64,000 nucleotides of DNA from CAVQGZ01 sp964400785 (lineage in GTDB: Bacteria; Actinomycetota; Actinomycetes; Jiangellales; Jiangellaceae), in contig CAYNWB010000004.1 in assembly GCA_964400785.1 (NCBI GenBank), positions 31,542-95,541 on the forward strand, in the 5' to 3' direction. Every line of letters begins with the position of its first letter. Within the stretch, counting starts at the first letter, position 1. The notes under the pieces were generated by a model. The model made no database searches. It saw nothing but the letters and a program-made list of their open reading frames with translations, and was not told where the DNA came from. The translations under genes and the position numbers were made by a program. Below, in pieces: positions 56,503 to 64,000 of the stretch.

Positions 56503-57330
56503 CTACCGGACCGGAACGCCCGACGCATCCTGGCCGTGGGGCCCTGCCCACCCGCACCCGCACCCTGGATGCACCGACCACGCCACGCGGACGACCTGAC
56601 CGTCGGGTTGCTCCTCGAGCGTGCCGTCGACGGTGGCTGGACGCGCGCCACGCAGCCACGCCAGACACTGCCGCACGGTGACCCCGGCCAGCAGCGAGAC
56701 CGTCGCGGTAGGCACGTGCGAGGCCGGCTGCTGCTCCCACGCCACGGCCAGCGCGGGCCAGCTCGGGTCGGCGTCGGTGCGGTGAAGGTCGTGGCACCGC
56801 AGGCAGCTCGACCCGGCAGGTATCACCAGGGGTCCCACCACCACCCGCCCGTCCCGCAGGTGTGCCCACAGGTGTGTCGTGGACGAGCGGGCCAGCGGCG
56901 CGCCGGCACTCAGCGCTCTTCCCGCGGTCGAGGCGACGACGACGAGGTCGGGCCCCGCGGGCGTGGCCTCCAGGGCGGTCGTGCAGCGGCCCACCCCGGC
57001 GGCGCGCAGCCCGGCCGCCACCTCGTCGACCAGCGGACCGCTTCCGACGACCTGCACCCAGGCCAGGTTCCAGCGCTGGTGAGGGTGTTGCCGTAGCAGC
57101 AGTCCGGCCGCCTCGAGCAGCTGGGTTGCGCGTGCGAGCGCGGGATCGGCGGCTATCGCGGCACCCGCGCCGATCACCGGTGTGGACATCTGCCGCAACT
57201 TCTCGGCCACCTCGGGGGTGACCCCCGACAGGGCCACGGCACGGCCGTGGTCCAGGCCCACCTGCAGGGTGCCGGGCGCACGCCACAGCAGTGGCAGCGC
57301 CGGGTCGAGAAACCGGGTGTCGTGGTGCAC
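56503..57330 (-). CDS. Degenerate ThiF/cyclodehydratase-like protein (Rv3196 type)
   Basis: A 275-residue protein resembling the ThiF-like half of bacteriocin cyclodehydratases. A small N-terminal domain (FLDPALPLLWRAPGTLQVGLD) precedes a Rossmann-like segment WVQVVGSGPLVDEVAAGLRAAGVG. Zinc cysteines follow in SSCLRCHDLHRT and HPGCGCGW. The adenylation loop is weak, and no YcaO partner or precursor peptide is nearby. The GTG start has AGGAG close upstream. It keeps its place beside aarF across actinobacteria. Function unknown. Confidence 0.82.
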   Translation of the reverse strand: MHHDTRFLDPALPLLWRAPGTLQVGLDHGRAVALSGVTPEVAEKLRQMSTPVIGAGAAIAADPALARATQLLEAAGLLLRQHPHQRWNLAWVQVVGSGPLVDEVAAGLRAAGVGRCTTALEATPAGPDLVVVASTAGRALSAGAPLARSSTTHLWAHLRDGRVVVGPLVIPAGSSCLRCHDLHRTDADPSWPALAVAWEQQPASHVPTATVSLLAGVTVRQCLAWLRGARPATVDGTLEEQPDGQVVRVAWSVHPGCGCGWAGPHGQDASGVPVR

Positions 57331-57409
57331 AGGGCTCCTGACGGGACGAGGTCGAACGGCGAAGCGTGCCCGGAGTAGCGTGCCTCGCCAGCCGCGCGGA
57401 AGGATCGAG

Positions 57410-58181
57410 ATGTCCACACCCCTGGCGAACCAGAAGTCCGACGAGGTCGAGCCGTGGGGCCGCCTCGAGCACCTCGACGTGACCCGCAACCCGCGGGGTG
57501 TCGAGGGCGTCGTGCTCGTGACGCTCGACCTGCCCGAGCGACGCAATGCCATGAGCGAGCCGATGACTCGGTCGTGGGACGCGGTGATGGGCGGTCTGGC
57601 CGACGACGCGTCCGTGCGGGCGGTGGTGGTCACCGGGCGCGGACGAGCCTTCTGCGCCGGCGGGGACTTCTCGTGGCTTCAGGCGACCCCCGACGCCGAC
57701 GTGCCGTCGCTGCGCGCACGCATGTCGGCCTTCTACAGAGCCTGGCTGTCGGTGCGTGACGTGCCGGTTCCCACGATCGCCGCACTCAACGGCGCAGCGA
57801 TCGGCGCGGGTCTGGCAGTCGCTCTGGCCTGCGACATCAGGGTCGCCGCCGACGACGCGCAGCTGGCGGTCCCGTTCACGAGCCTGGGACTGCACCCGGG
57901 CATGGGCACGACATGGCTGCTGCGACAGGCCGTCGGTGACACCCTGGCTCGCGACATGCTNNNNNNNNNNGGCCCTGGCGGCGGCCGGTCAGGTGGCCGC
58001 TGCCGCGCCGGTCGCGACGCGGTTGACCAAGGCAGCCCTGGCATCGGGAGGCCCGCAGTCGTTCGAGGCTGCCGTGGCGTGGGAGGCGCTGGCACAGCCG
58101 GTCACCCTGGCCATGGACGACCTGCACGAAGGTCTGGCCGCGGCCCGTGAACGCCGCGTCCCTCGGTTCACCGGACGGTGA
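57410..58181 (+). CDS. Enoyl-CoA hydratase/isomerase, interrupted by an assembly gap
   Basis: A crotonase-fold protein. Visible N-terminal part: VVLVTLDLPERRNAMSEPM, then GRGRAFCAGGDFSWLQ (first oxyanion-hole strand), NGAAIGAGLAVALACDIRVAADDAQLAVPF-type text and GLHPGMGTTWLLRQAVG. A run of 10 N follows at 57961-57970. After it the frame shifts, and the C-terminus ATRLTKAALASGGPQSFEAAV to FTGR* is in another frame. A normal family member needs about 30-40 more residues here, so the gap is larger than 10 nt. The gene itself is probably intact. GGAAGGA precedes the ATG. Confidence 0.85.
57961..57970. other. Assembly gap (10 N), size underestimated
   Basis: Placeholder run inside the enoyl-CoA hydratase gene. 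The reading frames on either side differ and part of the fold is missing. Confidence 0.97.
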
Positions 58182-58314
58182 GCTCGACAGCAGGCAACCC
58201 CCGACCGGGACCGCGGGCCTTCCCCTGCTCGCGATGCGCCGGTCGGAGGTTGTGCCTGGACCGTAGGGGGTCGGTCGTACGCGCGTCAATGACGTGGCGT
58301 CGAGGCGCGACGAC

Positions 58315-59622
58315 CTATCCCTCCGGTGGCAGCTCCAGGGGGTTGCCCCGGCGCTCGGCGTAGCCCAGGGGGTCGTCGAGGTCAGCCGCGTCGGGCATCA
58401 GGTCGGGGTGTCCCCAGACCGCGTCCCGAGCCTCCGTGCCCTGCTGGGTGCGCAGGATGGCGAACAGGTTGGCGGCGTCGCGTGCGCGCCGTGGGCGCAT
58501 CTCGAGCCCGACCAACGTGGCGAAGGTGTCCTCGGCCGGTCCGCCCGCGGCACGGGCGCGGCGCACCGTCTCGCGCAGCGCCTCCGCGGCCGGCAGGCGA
58601 CCCTCGGCAGCCTGGGTCACGACGTCGTCGACCCACCCCTCGATGGTCGCCAGTGCCACCTCGAGCCGGTCGAGCGTGGCCTGCTGCTGCGGTGTGCGCT
58701 CCGGCTCGAACAGCCCCGACTCGAAGGCCTGCTGCAGCGCCTCGGGCTGGCTGGGGTCGAGGTCACGCATCGCCGACTCCAGCCGTGAGGTGTCGATCGT
58801 GATGCCGCGCGCGAAGGCCTCGACGAGCGAGATCACGTGGCCGCTCAGCCAGGGGGCGTGGGCGTGCAGTCGGTGCCTCGCGGCTTCGCGCATGGCCAGG
58901 TAGATGCGTACGTCGGAGTCGTCCAGGCCGAGACCGGCACCGAACTCGGTGATGTTGCGGGGTACGAGGGCGACCCGTCCGGCCTCGGTCAGGGGGATGC
59001 CGATGTCGGTCACCCCGATCACCTCGGTGGCCAGGTGGCCCAGCCCCTGCCCCACCTGCGCACCCCACAGCGACATGCCGACCTGACGCAGCACGCCCAC
59101 GAGGGGGCCTGCCATGGCCGCAGCCTCGGCGGGCAGCGCGTTGCCCATCGACGCGACGACCTGCTCGGCGACGGGCTCGACCAGCCTCTTCCAGCCGGCC
59201 AGCGTGCCCTCGATCCACTCGGCCCTGCTCCAGGCGTGCACCGCTGACGTGGCGGACGGCATGTCCGTCGCGGAGTCGAGCCACAGGTCGGCCAGGCGCA
59301 CCGCCTCGGTGACGGCGGCCGCGTCGCGGCTGCCGACCGAGGGGTCGGGCTGCGCTGCGACGGTCTGCCGGGCCGCCTGCGACGCAAGGTCCCAGTTCAC
59401 GGGGCCTCCCTGCCACGACAGCAGCTGGCCGAGCTGCTGCAGGGCAGCGCCGATGTCGAGAGGCTGACCGTCCGGGCCGGTCAGGTTGAACGGCAGGCCG
59501 CCGGCCATGCCGGGGAGCCCGGGGATGCCGGGGAACCCCTGACCGCTCGCGCCCTCACCGCCCGTCGAGCCTTCGGGCTCGTCGTCGTCGTCGGGGCGAA
59601 AGCCGAACGGATTCGTACTCAT
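58315..59622 (-). CDS. DUF2342 zinc-dependent metalloprotease-like protein
   Basis: A 435-residue protein of the DUF2342/TIGR03624 family. A glycine- and proline-rich acidic N-terminus (GFPGIPGLPGMAGG) precedes the domain: WDLASQAARQTVA, WSRAEWIEGTLAGWKRLVEPVAE, GQLGHLATEVIGVTDIGIPL-like text, LVPRNITEFGAGL and REAARHRLHAHAPWL. The last segment is where a metal site is proposed, but no standard HEXXH is seen. TACCGT lies 6 nt before the ATG, suggesting leaderless expression. It is divergent from the PDZ-Lon gene, matching the mycobacterial order (Rv3195-Rv3194c). Confidence 0.86.
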   Translation of the reverse strand: MSTNPFGFRPDDDDEPEGSTGGEGASGQGFPGIPGLPGMAGGLPFNLTGPDGQPLDIGAALQQLGQLLSWQGGPVNWDLASQAARQTVAAQPDPSVGSRDAAAVTEAVRLADLWLDSATDMPSATSAVHAWSRAEWIEGTLAGWKRLVEPVAEQVVASMGNALPAEAAAMAGPLVGVLRQVGMSLWGAQVGQGLGHLATEVIGVTDIGIPLTEAGRVALVPRNITEFGAGLGLDDSDVRIYLAMREAARHRLHAHAPWLSGHVISLVEAFARGITIDTSRLESAMRDLDPSQPEALQQAFESGLFEPERTPQQQATLDRLEVALATIEGWVDDVVTQAAEGRLPAAEALRETVRRARAAGGPAEDTFATLVGLEMRPRRARDAANLFAILRTQQGTEARDAVWGHPDLMPDAADLDDPLGYAERRGNPLELPPEG

Positions 59623-59720
59623 GCGACCACGGTAGCCAGGCCGAGCCGGACGTGGCGCCGGACGTGGGGCGGTTCGCCCTGAGCCGACAGCGCTGCGGCG
59701 GGGACGTACCCTGTGCCGTC

Positions 59721-60788
59721 GTGCCTCGCCGACGGTCGACCCTCGTGGTGTCGGCGCTGCTGCTCAGCGGACTGGTCGTGGTGGCTGCGCTGCTGCCGGT
59801 GCCCTACGTGGTCTTTCGGCCCGGGCCTCTGACGGACGTGCTCGGCGAGGGTGAGGACGGCCCCGTCATCTCGGTCGAGGGGGCGGCTGTGTTCCCGACG
59901 ACGGGGTCGCTCGACCTGACCACCGTGGGTGTCACACCTGCGGGTGCTCGCATGGATCTGCTCACCGCCATGCGTGCCTGGGTCGACCCCGACCGGGCGG
60001 TGGTGCCGCGCGACATCGTCTACCCCGGCGATCCCACGACCGAGCAGGCCCGCGAGCGCAACGCCATCGTCTTCAGCTCCTCGCAAGACCTGGCCACCGT
60101 CGCTGCGCTGCGGCATCTTGGCTACGACGTGCCGGTCGAGGCAGACCAGGTGGTCGTGCGGGACGTGCTCGACGGTGCCGCCTCCGAGGGTGTGCTCGAG
60201 CCTGGGGACAGGATCGTGGCCGTCGATGCGACCGTGGTCACCACGCCGGACGACGTGGTCGAGGCCGTCTCGTCCCGCTCGCCGGGTGAGCCCGTCGCGA
60301 TGCAGGTCGAACGCGACGGGCAGACGATCGAGCTGTCGGTGCCGACCTCGGAGTCGGAGGTCAACGAGGGCCAGGCAGCGATCGGTGTCGTGGTCAGCCA
60401 GGCGTGGTCGTTGCCGGTGCAGGTGAGCATCGACGTGCCCGGCGAGATCGGCGGTTCGAGTGCCGGGCTCGTGTTCGCTCTCGGCATCGTCGACACGCTG
60501 ACCGAGGGGCCGTTGCTCGACGGTGCCGCTGTGGCCGGCACAGGGGAGATCTCGCCGGACGGCTCGGTAGGACCGATCAGCGGCGTGCAGCAGAAGATCG
60601 CAGGCGCCCGCGACGAGGGAGCCGAGCTCTTTCTTGCGCCCACAGCGAACTGCGGGGGCTTAGCCGGCGCCGACCCTGGTGACATGCGCGTCGTCCCGGT
60701 TGCGACGTTGGACGAAGCGGTTGACGTGCTGTCGGCGGTGGCCTCGGGAGAGGTCGACACCCTGCCCGCCTGCGAGCCCGCCGCCTGA
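59721..60788 (+). CDS. PDZ and Lon-type protease, membrane-anchored (YlbL-like)
   Basis: A 355-residue protein. One N-terminal membrane helix (TLVVSALLLSGLVVVAALLPV) anchors it. A PDZ domain follows near residue 150 (GVLEPGDRIVAVDATVVTTPDDVVEAV-type). The C-terminal Lon proteolytic domain has the nucleophile serine in EIGGSSAGLVFALGIVDTL and the lysine of the dyad in VGPISGVQQKIAGARDEGAELFLAP-like text. It should cleave exported or membrane proteins. The GTG at 59721 has TACCCT 8 nt upstream, so it is probably leaderless. Confidence 0.92.
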   Translation: MPRRRSTLVVSALLLSGLVVVAALLPVPYVVFRPGPLTDVLGEGEDGPVISVEGAAVFPTTGSLDLTTVGVTPAGARMDLLTAMRAWVDPDRAVVPRDIVYPGDPTTEQARERNAIVFSSSQDLATVAALRHLGYDVPVEADQVVVRDVLDGAASEGVLEPGDRIVAVDATVVTTPDDVVEAVSSRSPGEPVAMQVERDGQTIELSVPTSESEVNEGQAAIGVVVSQAWSLPVQVSIDVPGEIGGSSAGLVFALGIVDTLTEGPLLDGAAVAGTGEISPDGSVGPISGVQQKIAGARDEGAELFLAPTANCGGLAGADPGDMRVVPVATLDEAVDVLSAVASGEVDTLPACEPAA

Positions 60789-60855
60789 CGCATCACGATT
60801 CGGTCGCGAAGCCCCAACTGGGGAACTGCCGTGCGGGTAGGTAAGTTCTTGTGGC

Positions 60856-63849
60856 GTGAGCTCTCCGCCGCAGACCCGCCCGCCCGCGCCAGGACGTGCG
60901 CGGTCCCGCGCCCTCGTGCCGACCCTCGTCGTGCTGGGCGGCCTGGCCGTCCTGTTCGGCGTCTTCACCAACCTGTGGACCGAACGCCTGTGGTTCGGTG
61001 CTGCGGGGTTCGCCCAGGTCTTCACCACGCAGCTGGTGACCCAGGTCGCCCTCTTCTTCGTGTTCGCTCTGCTCACGTTCGGCGCTGTCGTCGGCACGGC
61101 GGCCCTGGCCTACCGGTTGCGTCCTGCCTACCGGCCGATGAGCGTCGAGCAGCAGAGCCTCGAGCGCTACCGGGAGGCGATCGAGCCCTCACGCCGGTCG
61201 ATCGTGCTCGTCGGCGCGGGAATCCTGTCGATCACGTCGGGTCTGGGCGCCGCGGCGTCGTGGCAGACCTTTCTGGTGTGGTGGAACCGCGAGCCGTTCG
61301 GCACCACCGACGCGCAGTTCAACGTCGACATCGGTTTCTACGTGTTCGAGTACCCCTGGTGGCGCTTCATCCTGTCGTTCGCCTTCGCCACAGTGATCCT
61401 GAGCCTGATCACCGCAGCCGTCGTGCACTACCTGTACGGCGGCATCAGGCTGCAGTCCCCGGGCAGCAAGGTCACTCCGAGCGCCGTCGCGCACCTGTCC
61501 GCTCTCGCGGCCCTGCTCATGCTCCTCAAGGCCGCGGCCTACTGGCTCGACCGGTACGGCCTGGTGCTCGAGGACAACCCGCTGTTCACCGGGGCCTCCT
61601 ACACCGACACGAATGCGATCCTGCCCGCCAAGACGATCCTGACGTTCATCGCGCTCGTCTGCGCGGGGCTCTTCGTCGTCGCCGTGTTCCGACGCACGTG
61701 GACCCTCGCCGGTATCGGCGTGGGCCTGCTGCTGCTGTCGTCGGTCCTGCTCTCGGCGGTGTGGCCGGCACTCGTCCAGCAGTTCCAGGTGCGCCCGAGC
61801 GAGGCCGACCGTGAGGCCGAGTTCATCGACCGCAACATCCAGGCGACCCGGGACGCCTACCTGATCGGGCGCGACCGTGTCGAGATCCAGGAGTACAACG
61901 CTGTGACGACGGCGACGGCCGGCCAGCTGCGGGAGGACGCCGACACGGTCCCCAACATCCGGCTGCTCGACCCGGCCGTCGTACCGCCCACCTTCCAGCA
62001 GCTGCAGCAGGTGCGCGGCTTCTACTCGTTCTCCAACCCCCTCGACGTCGTCCGCTACGAGGTCGACGGCCAGACCCGCGACATGGTCGTCGCCGTTCGT
62101 GAGCTCGACCAGGCCGGGATCCCGGCGGCGCAGCAGAACTGGATCAACCAGGCGACCGTCTTCACCCACGGCTTCGGGTACGTGGCGGCGTTCTCCAACC
62201 AGCGCAACGCCGACGGGAGCCCGGTGTGGGCCGAAGAAGACCTGCCACCGGTCGGGACGTTGACCGACACCCTCGGCGAGTACGAGCCTCGCATCTACTA
62301 CGGCGAGAACTCCCCGGAGTACTCGATCGTCGGAGCCCCCGAAGGTGCTGACCCGGTCGAGTTCGACATCCCGACCGACGCCGCCGAGGGTGGAGGGCAG
62401 CGCAACACCTACAGCGGCGAAGGCGGCGTGCCTGTCGGCTCGCTGTTCAACAAGGCCTTGTTCGCGGTGAAGTTCCAGGAAGGCAACATCCTGCTGTCGA
62501 ACCGCGTCAACGACGCGTCGCGCATCATGTGGGACCGCGAGCCGCGCGAGCGCGTCCAGAAGGTGGCGCCGTGGCTGATCACGGACGGCGACCCCTACCC
62601 CGTCATCGTCGACGGCCGCATCAAGTGGGTCATCGACGGGTACACGTCAGCGTCGAGCTACCCGTACTCGCAGCGCATCGGCCTCGAGGTGATCACGAAC
62701 GACTCGCGCACCCAGCAGCAGAACATCGCGGGGCAGCCGCAGGCAGCCATCAACTACATCCGCAACTCGGTGAAGGCCACCGTCGACGCCTACGACGGAA
62801 CGGTCACGCTCTACGAGTGGGATGAGACCGACCCTGTTCTGCAGGCGTGGAAGGGCGTCTTCCCGGACGCCGTCGTCGGCAAGGGCGAGATCCCCGAGGA
62901 GCTGCTGGTTCACCTGCGCTACCCGGAGGACCTGTTCAAGGTGCAGCGCGGTCTGCTGGCCCGCTACCACGTGTCCGACCCGAACACGTTCTACGGAGGC
63001 CAGGACTTCTGGGAGATCCCGCCGGACCCAGCGGCGGCCGCGTCCCCGCCGGTGCCTCCGTACTACCTGACCCTGCAGATGCCCGACCAGGACGACGCGG
63101 TCTTCTCTCTCACCACGACGTTCACCCCACGCAACCGGCAGAACCTGGCTGCCTTCATGGCCGTCAACGCCGACGCGTCCAGTCCCGACTACGGCACGAT
63201 CCGAGTGCTGCGCCTGCCCGGATCGACCCAGGTGGACGGCCCGTCTCAGGTGGCGAACGCGTTCGAGACCGACCAGGCCATCGCCGAGGCGACGTTGCCG
63301 TTGCGGCAGTCCGGTGCCGAGACGCGTGAAGGCAACCTGCTGACCCTGCCGATCGGTGGCGGGCTGGCCTACGTCCAGCCTGTGTACGTCGAGAGACGTG
63401 CCGGTGACGCGTCGTTCCCGCTGCTGCGGCTGGTCTTCGCCTCGTTCGGTGGCACCGTGGGCGTCGGGCCCACGCTGCAGGACGCGCTAGACGACGTCTT
63501 CCAGGGCGATGCAGGAACCGACACCGGCGAGAACGTGCCTGAGGGTGACGGCGGCACCGAGCCGGACGACGGCGCCGACCAGGGGACGACGGAGGAGCAG
63601 CTCACCCGAGCGCTCAGCGACGCCCAGCAGGCGTACGACGACGCGCAGGCTGCGCTTCGGGAGGGCGACTTCGCCGCCTACGGTGCCGCGATCGATCGGC
63701 TCGGCGCTGCGCTCGAGCGCGCCGCCGAGCTCTCTGGCGTGCCGGTGACTCCGCCCGATGTCGAGGTGACGCCCGACGAGGGCGCTGTCGAGACGCCGGA
63801 GGCAGAGGTTCCTGAAGGCGAGACCGAGCCGGTGGCGCTACGCCTGTGA
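60856..63849 (+). CDS. UPF0182 family large membrane protein
   Basis: A 997-residue protein. The first about 300 residues hold seven hydrophobic helices, such as ALVPTLVVLGGLAVLFGVFTN and LFFVFALLTFGAVVGTAALAY. A long extracellular domain follows, with EFIDRNIQATRDAYLIGRD, FYSFSNPLDVVRYEVDG and DASRIMWDREPRERVQKVAPWL. The acidic tail (about 880-997, rich in E, D, G and T) is low complexity. No function is established for the family; it is conserved at this place in actinobacteria. TAAGTT lies 8 nt before the GTG start. Confidence 0.93.
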   Translation: MSSPPQTRPPAPGRARSRALVPTLVVLGGLAVLFGVFTNLWTERLWFGAAGFAQVFTTQLVTQVALFFVFALLTFGAVVGTAALAYRLRPAYRPMSVEQQSLERYREAIEPSRRSIVLVGAGILSITSGLGAAASWQTFLVWWNREPFGTTDAQFNVDIGFYVFEYPWWRFILSFAFATVILSLITAAVVHYLYGGIRLQSPGSKVTPSAVAHLSALAALLMLLKAAAYWLDRYGLVLEDNPLFTGASYTDTNAILPAKTILTFIALVCAGLFVVAVFRRTWTLAGIGVGLLLLSSVLLSAVWPALVQQFQVRPSEADREAEFIDRNIQATRDAYLIGRDRVEIQEYNAVTTATAGQLREDADTVPNIRLLDPAVVPPTFQQLQQVRGFYSFSNPLDVVRYEVDGQTRDMVVAVRELDQAGIPAAQQNWINQATVFTHGFGYVAAFSNQRNADGSPVWAEEDLPPVGTLTDTLGEYEPRIYYGENSPEYSIVGAPEGADPVEFDIPTDAAEGGGQRNTYSGEGGVPVGSLFNKALFAVKFQEGNILLSNRVNDASRIMWDREPRERVQKVAPWLITDGDPYPVIVDGRIKWVIDGYTSASSYPYSQRIGLEVITNDSRTQQQNIAGQPQAAINYIRNSVKATVDAYDGTVTLYEWDETDPVLQAWKGVFPDAVVGKGEIPEELLVHLRYPEDLFKVQRGLLARYHVSDPNTFYGGQDFWEIPPDPAAAASPPVPPYYLTLQMPDQDDAVFSLTTTFTPRNRQNLAAFMAVNADASSPDYGTIRVLRLPGSTQVDGPSQVANAFETDQAIAEATLPLRQSGAETREGNLLTLPIGGGLAYVQPVYVERRAGDASFPLLRLVFASFGGTVGVGPTLQDALDDVFQGDAGTDTGENVPEGDGGTEPDDGADQGTTEEQLTRALSDAQQAYDDAQAALREGDFAAYGAAIDRLGAALERAAELSGVPVTPPDVEVTPDEGAVETPEAEVPEGETEPVALRL

Positions 63850-63856
63850 CTCCGAT

Positions 63857-63885
63857 TTGGAGGGGCTGCGTGGGTCGCGTAAACT
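63857..63885 (+). promoter_or_regulatory. Promoter of the initiator tRNA gene
   Basis: -35 TTGGAG (63857-63862), 17-bp spacer, -10 TAAACT (63880-63885). The predicted start is about 23 nt before the tRNA. It lies just after the UPF0182 stop codon. Confidence 0.7.
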
Positions 63886-63914
63886 CTGCGGTACCAAGCG
63901 CGAGGCGCTTGCGT

Positions 63915-63991
63915 CGCGGGGTGGAGCAGTTCGGTAGCTCGCTGGGCTCATAACCCAGAGGTCGCAGGTTCAAATCCTGCCCCCGCTACCA
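63915..63991 (+). tRNA. tRNA-fMet (CAT anticodon), initiator type
   Basis: 77 nt with encoded CCA. The anticodon stem-loop is CTGGG-CTCATAA-CCCAG, with the three G-C pairs typical of initiators. The T-arm is GCAGGTTCAAATCCTGC. The first base pair is C1 against U72, unpaired, which is the initiator hallmark. The D-arm AGCAGTTCGGTAGCTC is normal. Confidence 0.96.
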
Positions 63992-64000
63992 GAGAAAGTG

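Overview
The window comes from a very GC-rich actinobacterium. Three things point there: strong G/C third-position bias, many GTG starts, and gene order shared with mycobacterial, streptomycete and nocardioidal chromosomes. As recalled from Mycobacterium tuberculosis, two conserved blocks are present. One is the Rv1177-Rv1232 type (fdx-aminotransferase, dapD, dapE, LOG, folP2, tagI, DUF3117, glgA/glgC, sigE-htrA-tatB, mrp, mgtE-N). The other is the Rv3193-Rv3213 type (parA, rhlE, ferritin-like, DUF3107, TetR, moeZ, adnAB, nudC, mycoredoxin, uvrD-like, whiB7, aarF, ThiF-like, DUF2342, PDZ-Lon, UPF0182). A Propionibacteriales/Nocardioidaceae-like member is my best guess, but the genus is not determined. 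Two runs of N (38243-38323 and 57961-57970) show a draft assembly. I see no insertion sequence, phage, CRISPR array or rRNA.

Layout. 1-6.2 kb: end of a VanW protein, FdxA ferredoxin, then lysine/diaminopimelate genes dapC, dapD and dapE around a DUF192 lipoprotein and a secreted-domain protein. 6.2-13.3 kb: LOG-family protein, FolP2-like protein, SRPBCC protein, TagI glycosylase, a 56-residue DUF3117 protein, divergent glgA/glgC for glycogen/maltose-1-phosphate, and a compact RNB ribonuclease. 13.3-17.6 kb: O-methyltransferase, ECF sigma factor, HtrA protease and TatB with no anti-sigma gene, then Mrp. 17.6-20.7 kb: a THI-box (TPP riboswitch) operon for uptake of a thiamine precursor. 20.7-31.4 kb: a DUF1003/MgtE-N pair, then the most accessory-looking part (lipoprotein, EamA exporter, CoA-ester lyase, SDR, epimerase, AspT-type transporter, acyl-CoA dehydrogenase, a 92-bp palindromic element, MaoC hydratase, Nudix).

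31.4-43.4 kb: DUF6758-PHP-RecB-like nuclease operon, RsbW-like kinase, orphan ParA, DEAD helicase, ferritin-like protein, DUF3107, TetR, MoeZ, a large membrane protein with a kinase-like region, an alkyltransferase-like protein and a thioesterase. 43.4-55.1 kb: DNA repair and stress (AdnA-AdnB, EEP phosphatase, purine nucleoside phosphorylase, NudC, mycoredoxin, UvrD-like helicase, WhiB7 with its attenuated leader). 55.1-64 kb: AarF kinase, ThiF-like protein, enoyl-CoA hydratase (gapped), DUF2342, PDZ-Lon protease, UPF0182 protein and an initiator tRNA.

The most interesting biology is regulatory. The whiB7 leader has an AT-rich box plus -35/-10 promoter fused to the uvrD-like stop codon, a 25-codon upstream ORF, an intrinsic terminator and a plausible antiterminator. 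About eighteen genes have a TANNNT box 6-8 nt before the start codon, which predicts leaderless mRNAs. In three divergent pairs the two -10 boxes share the same TA step. Three genes appear to lack a standard start codon, and the sigE locus lacks its anti-sigma gene.
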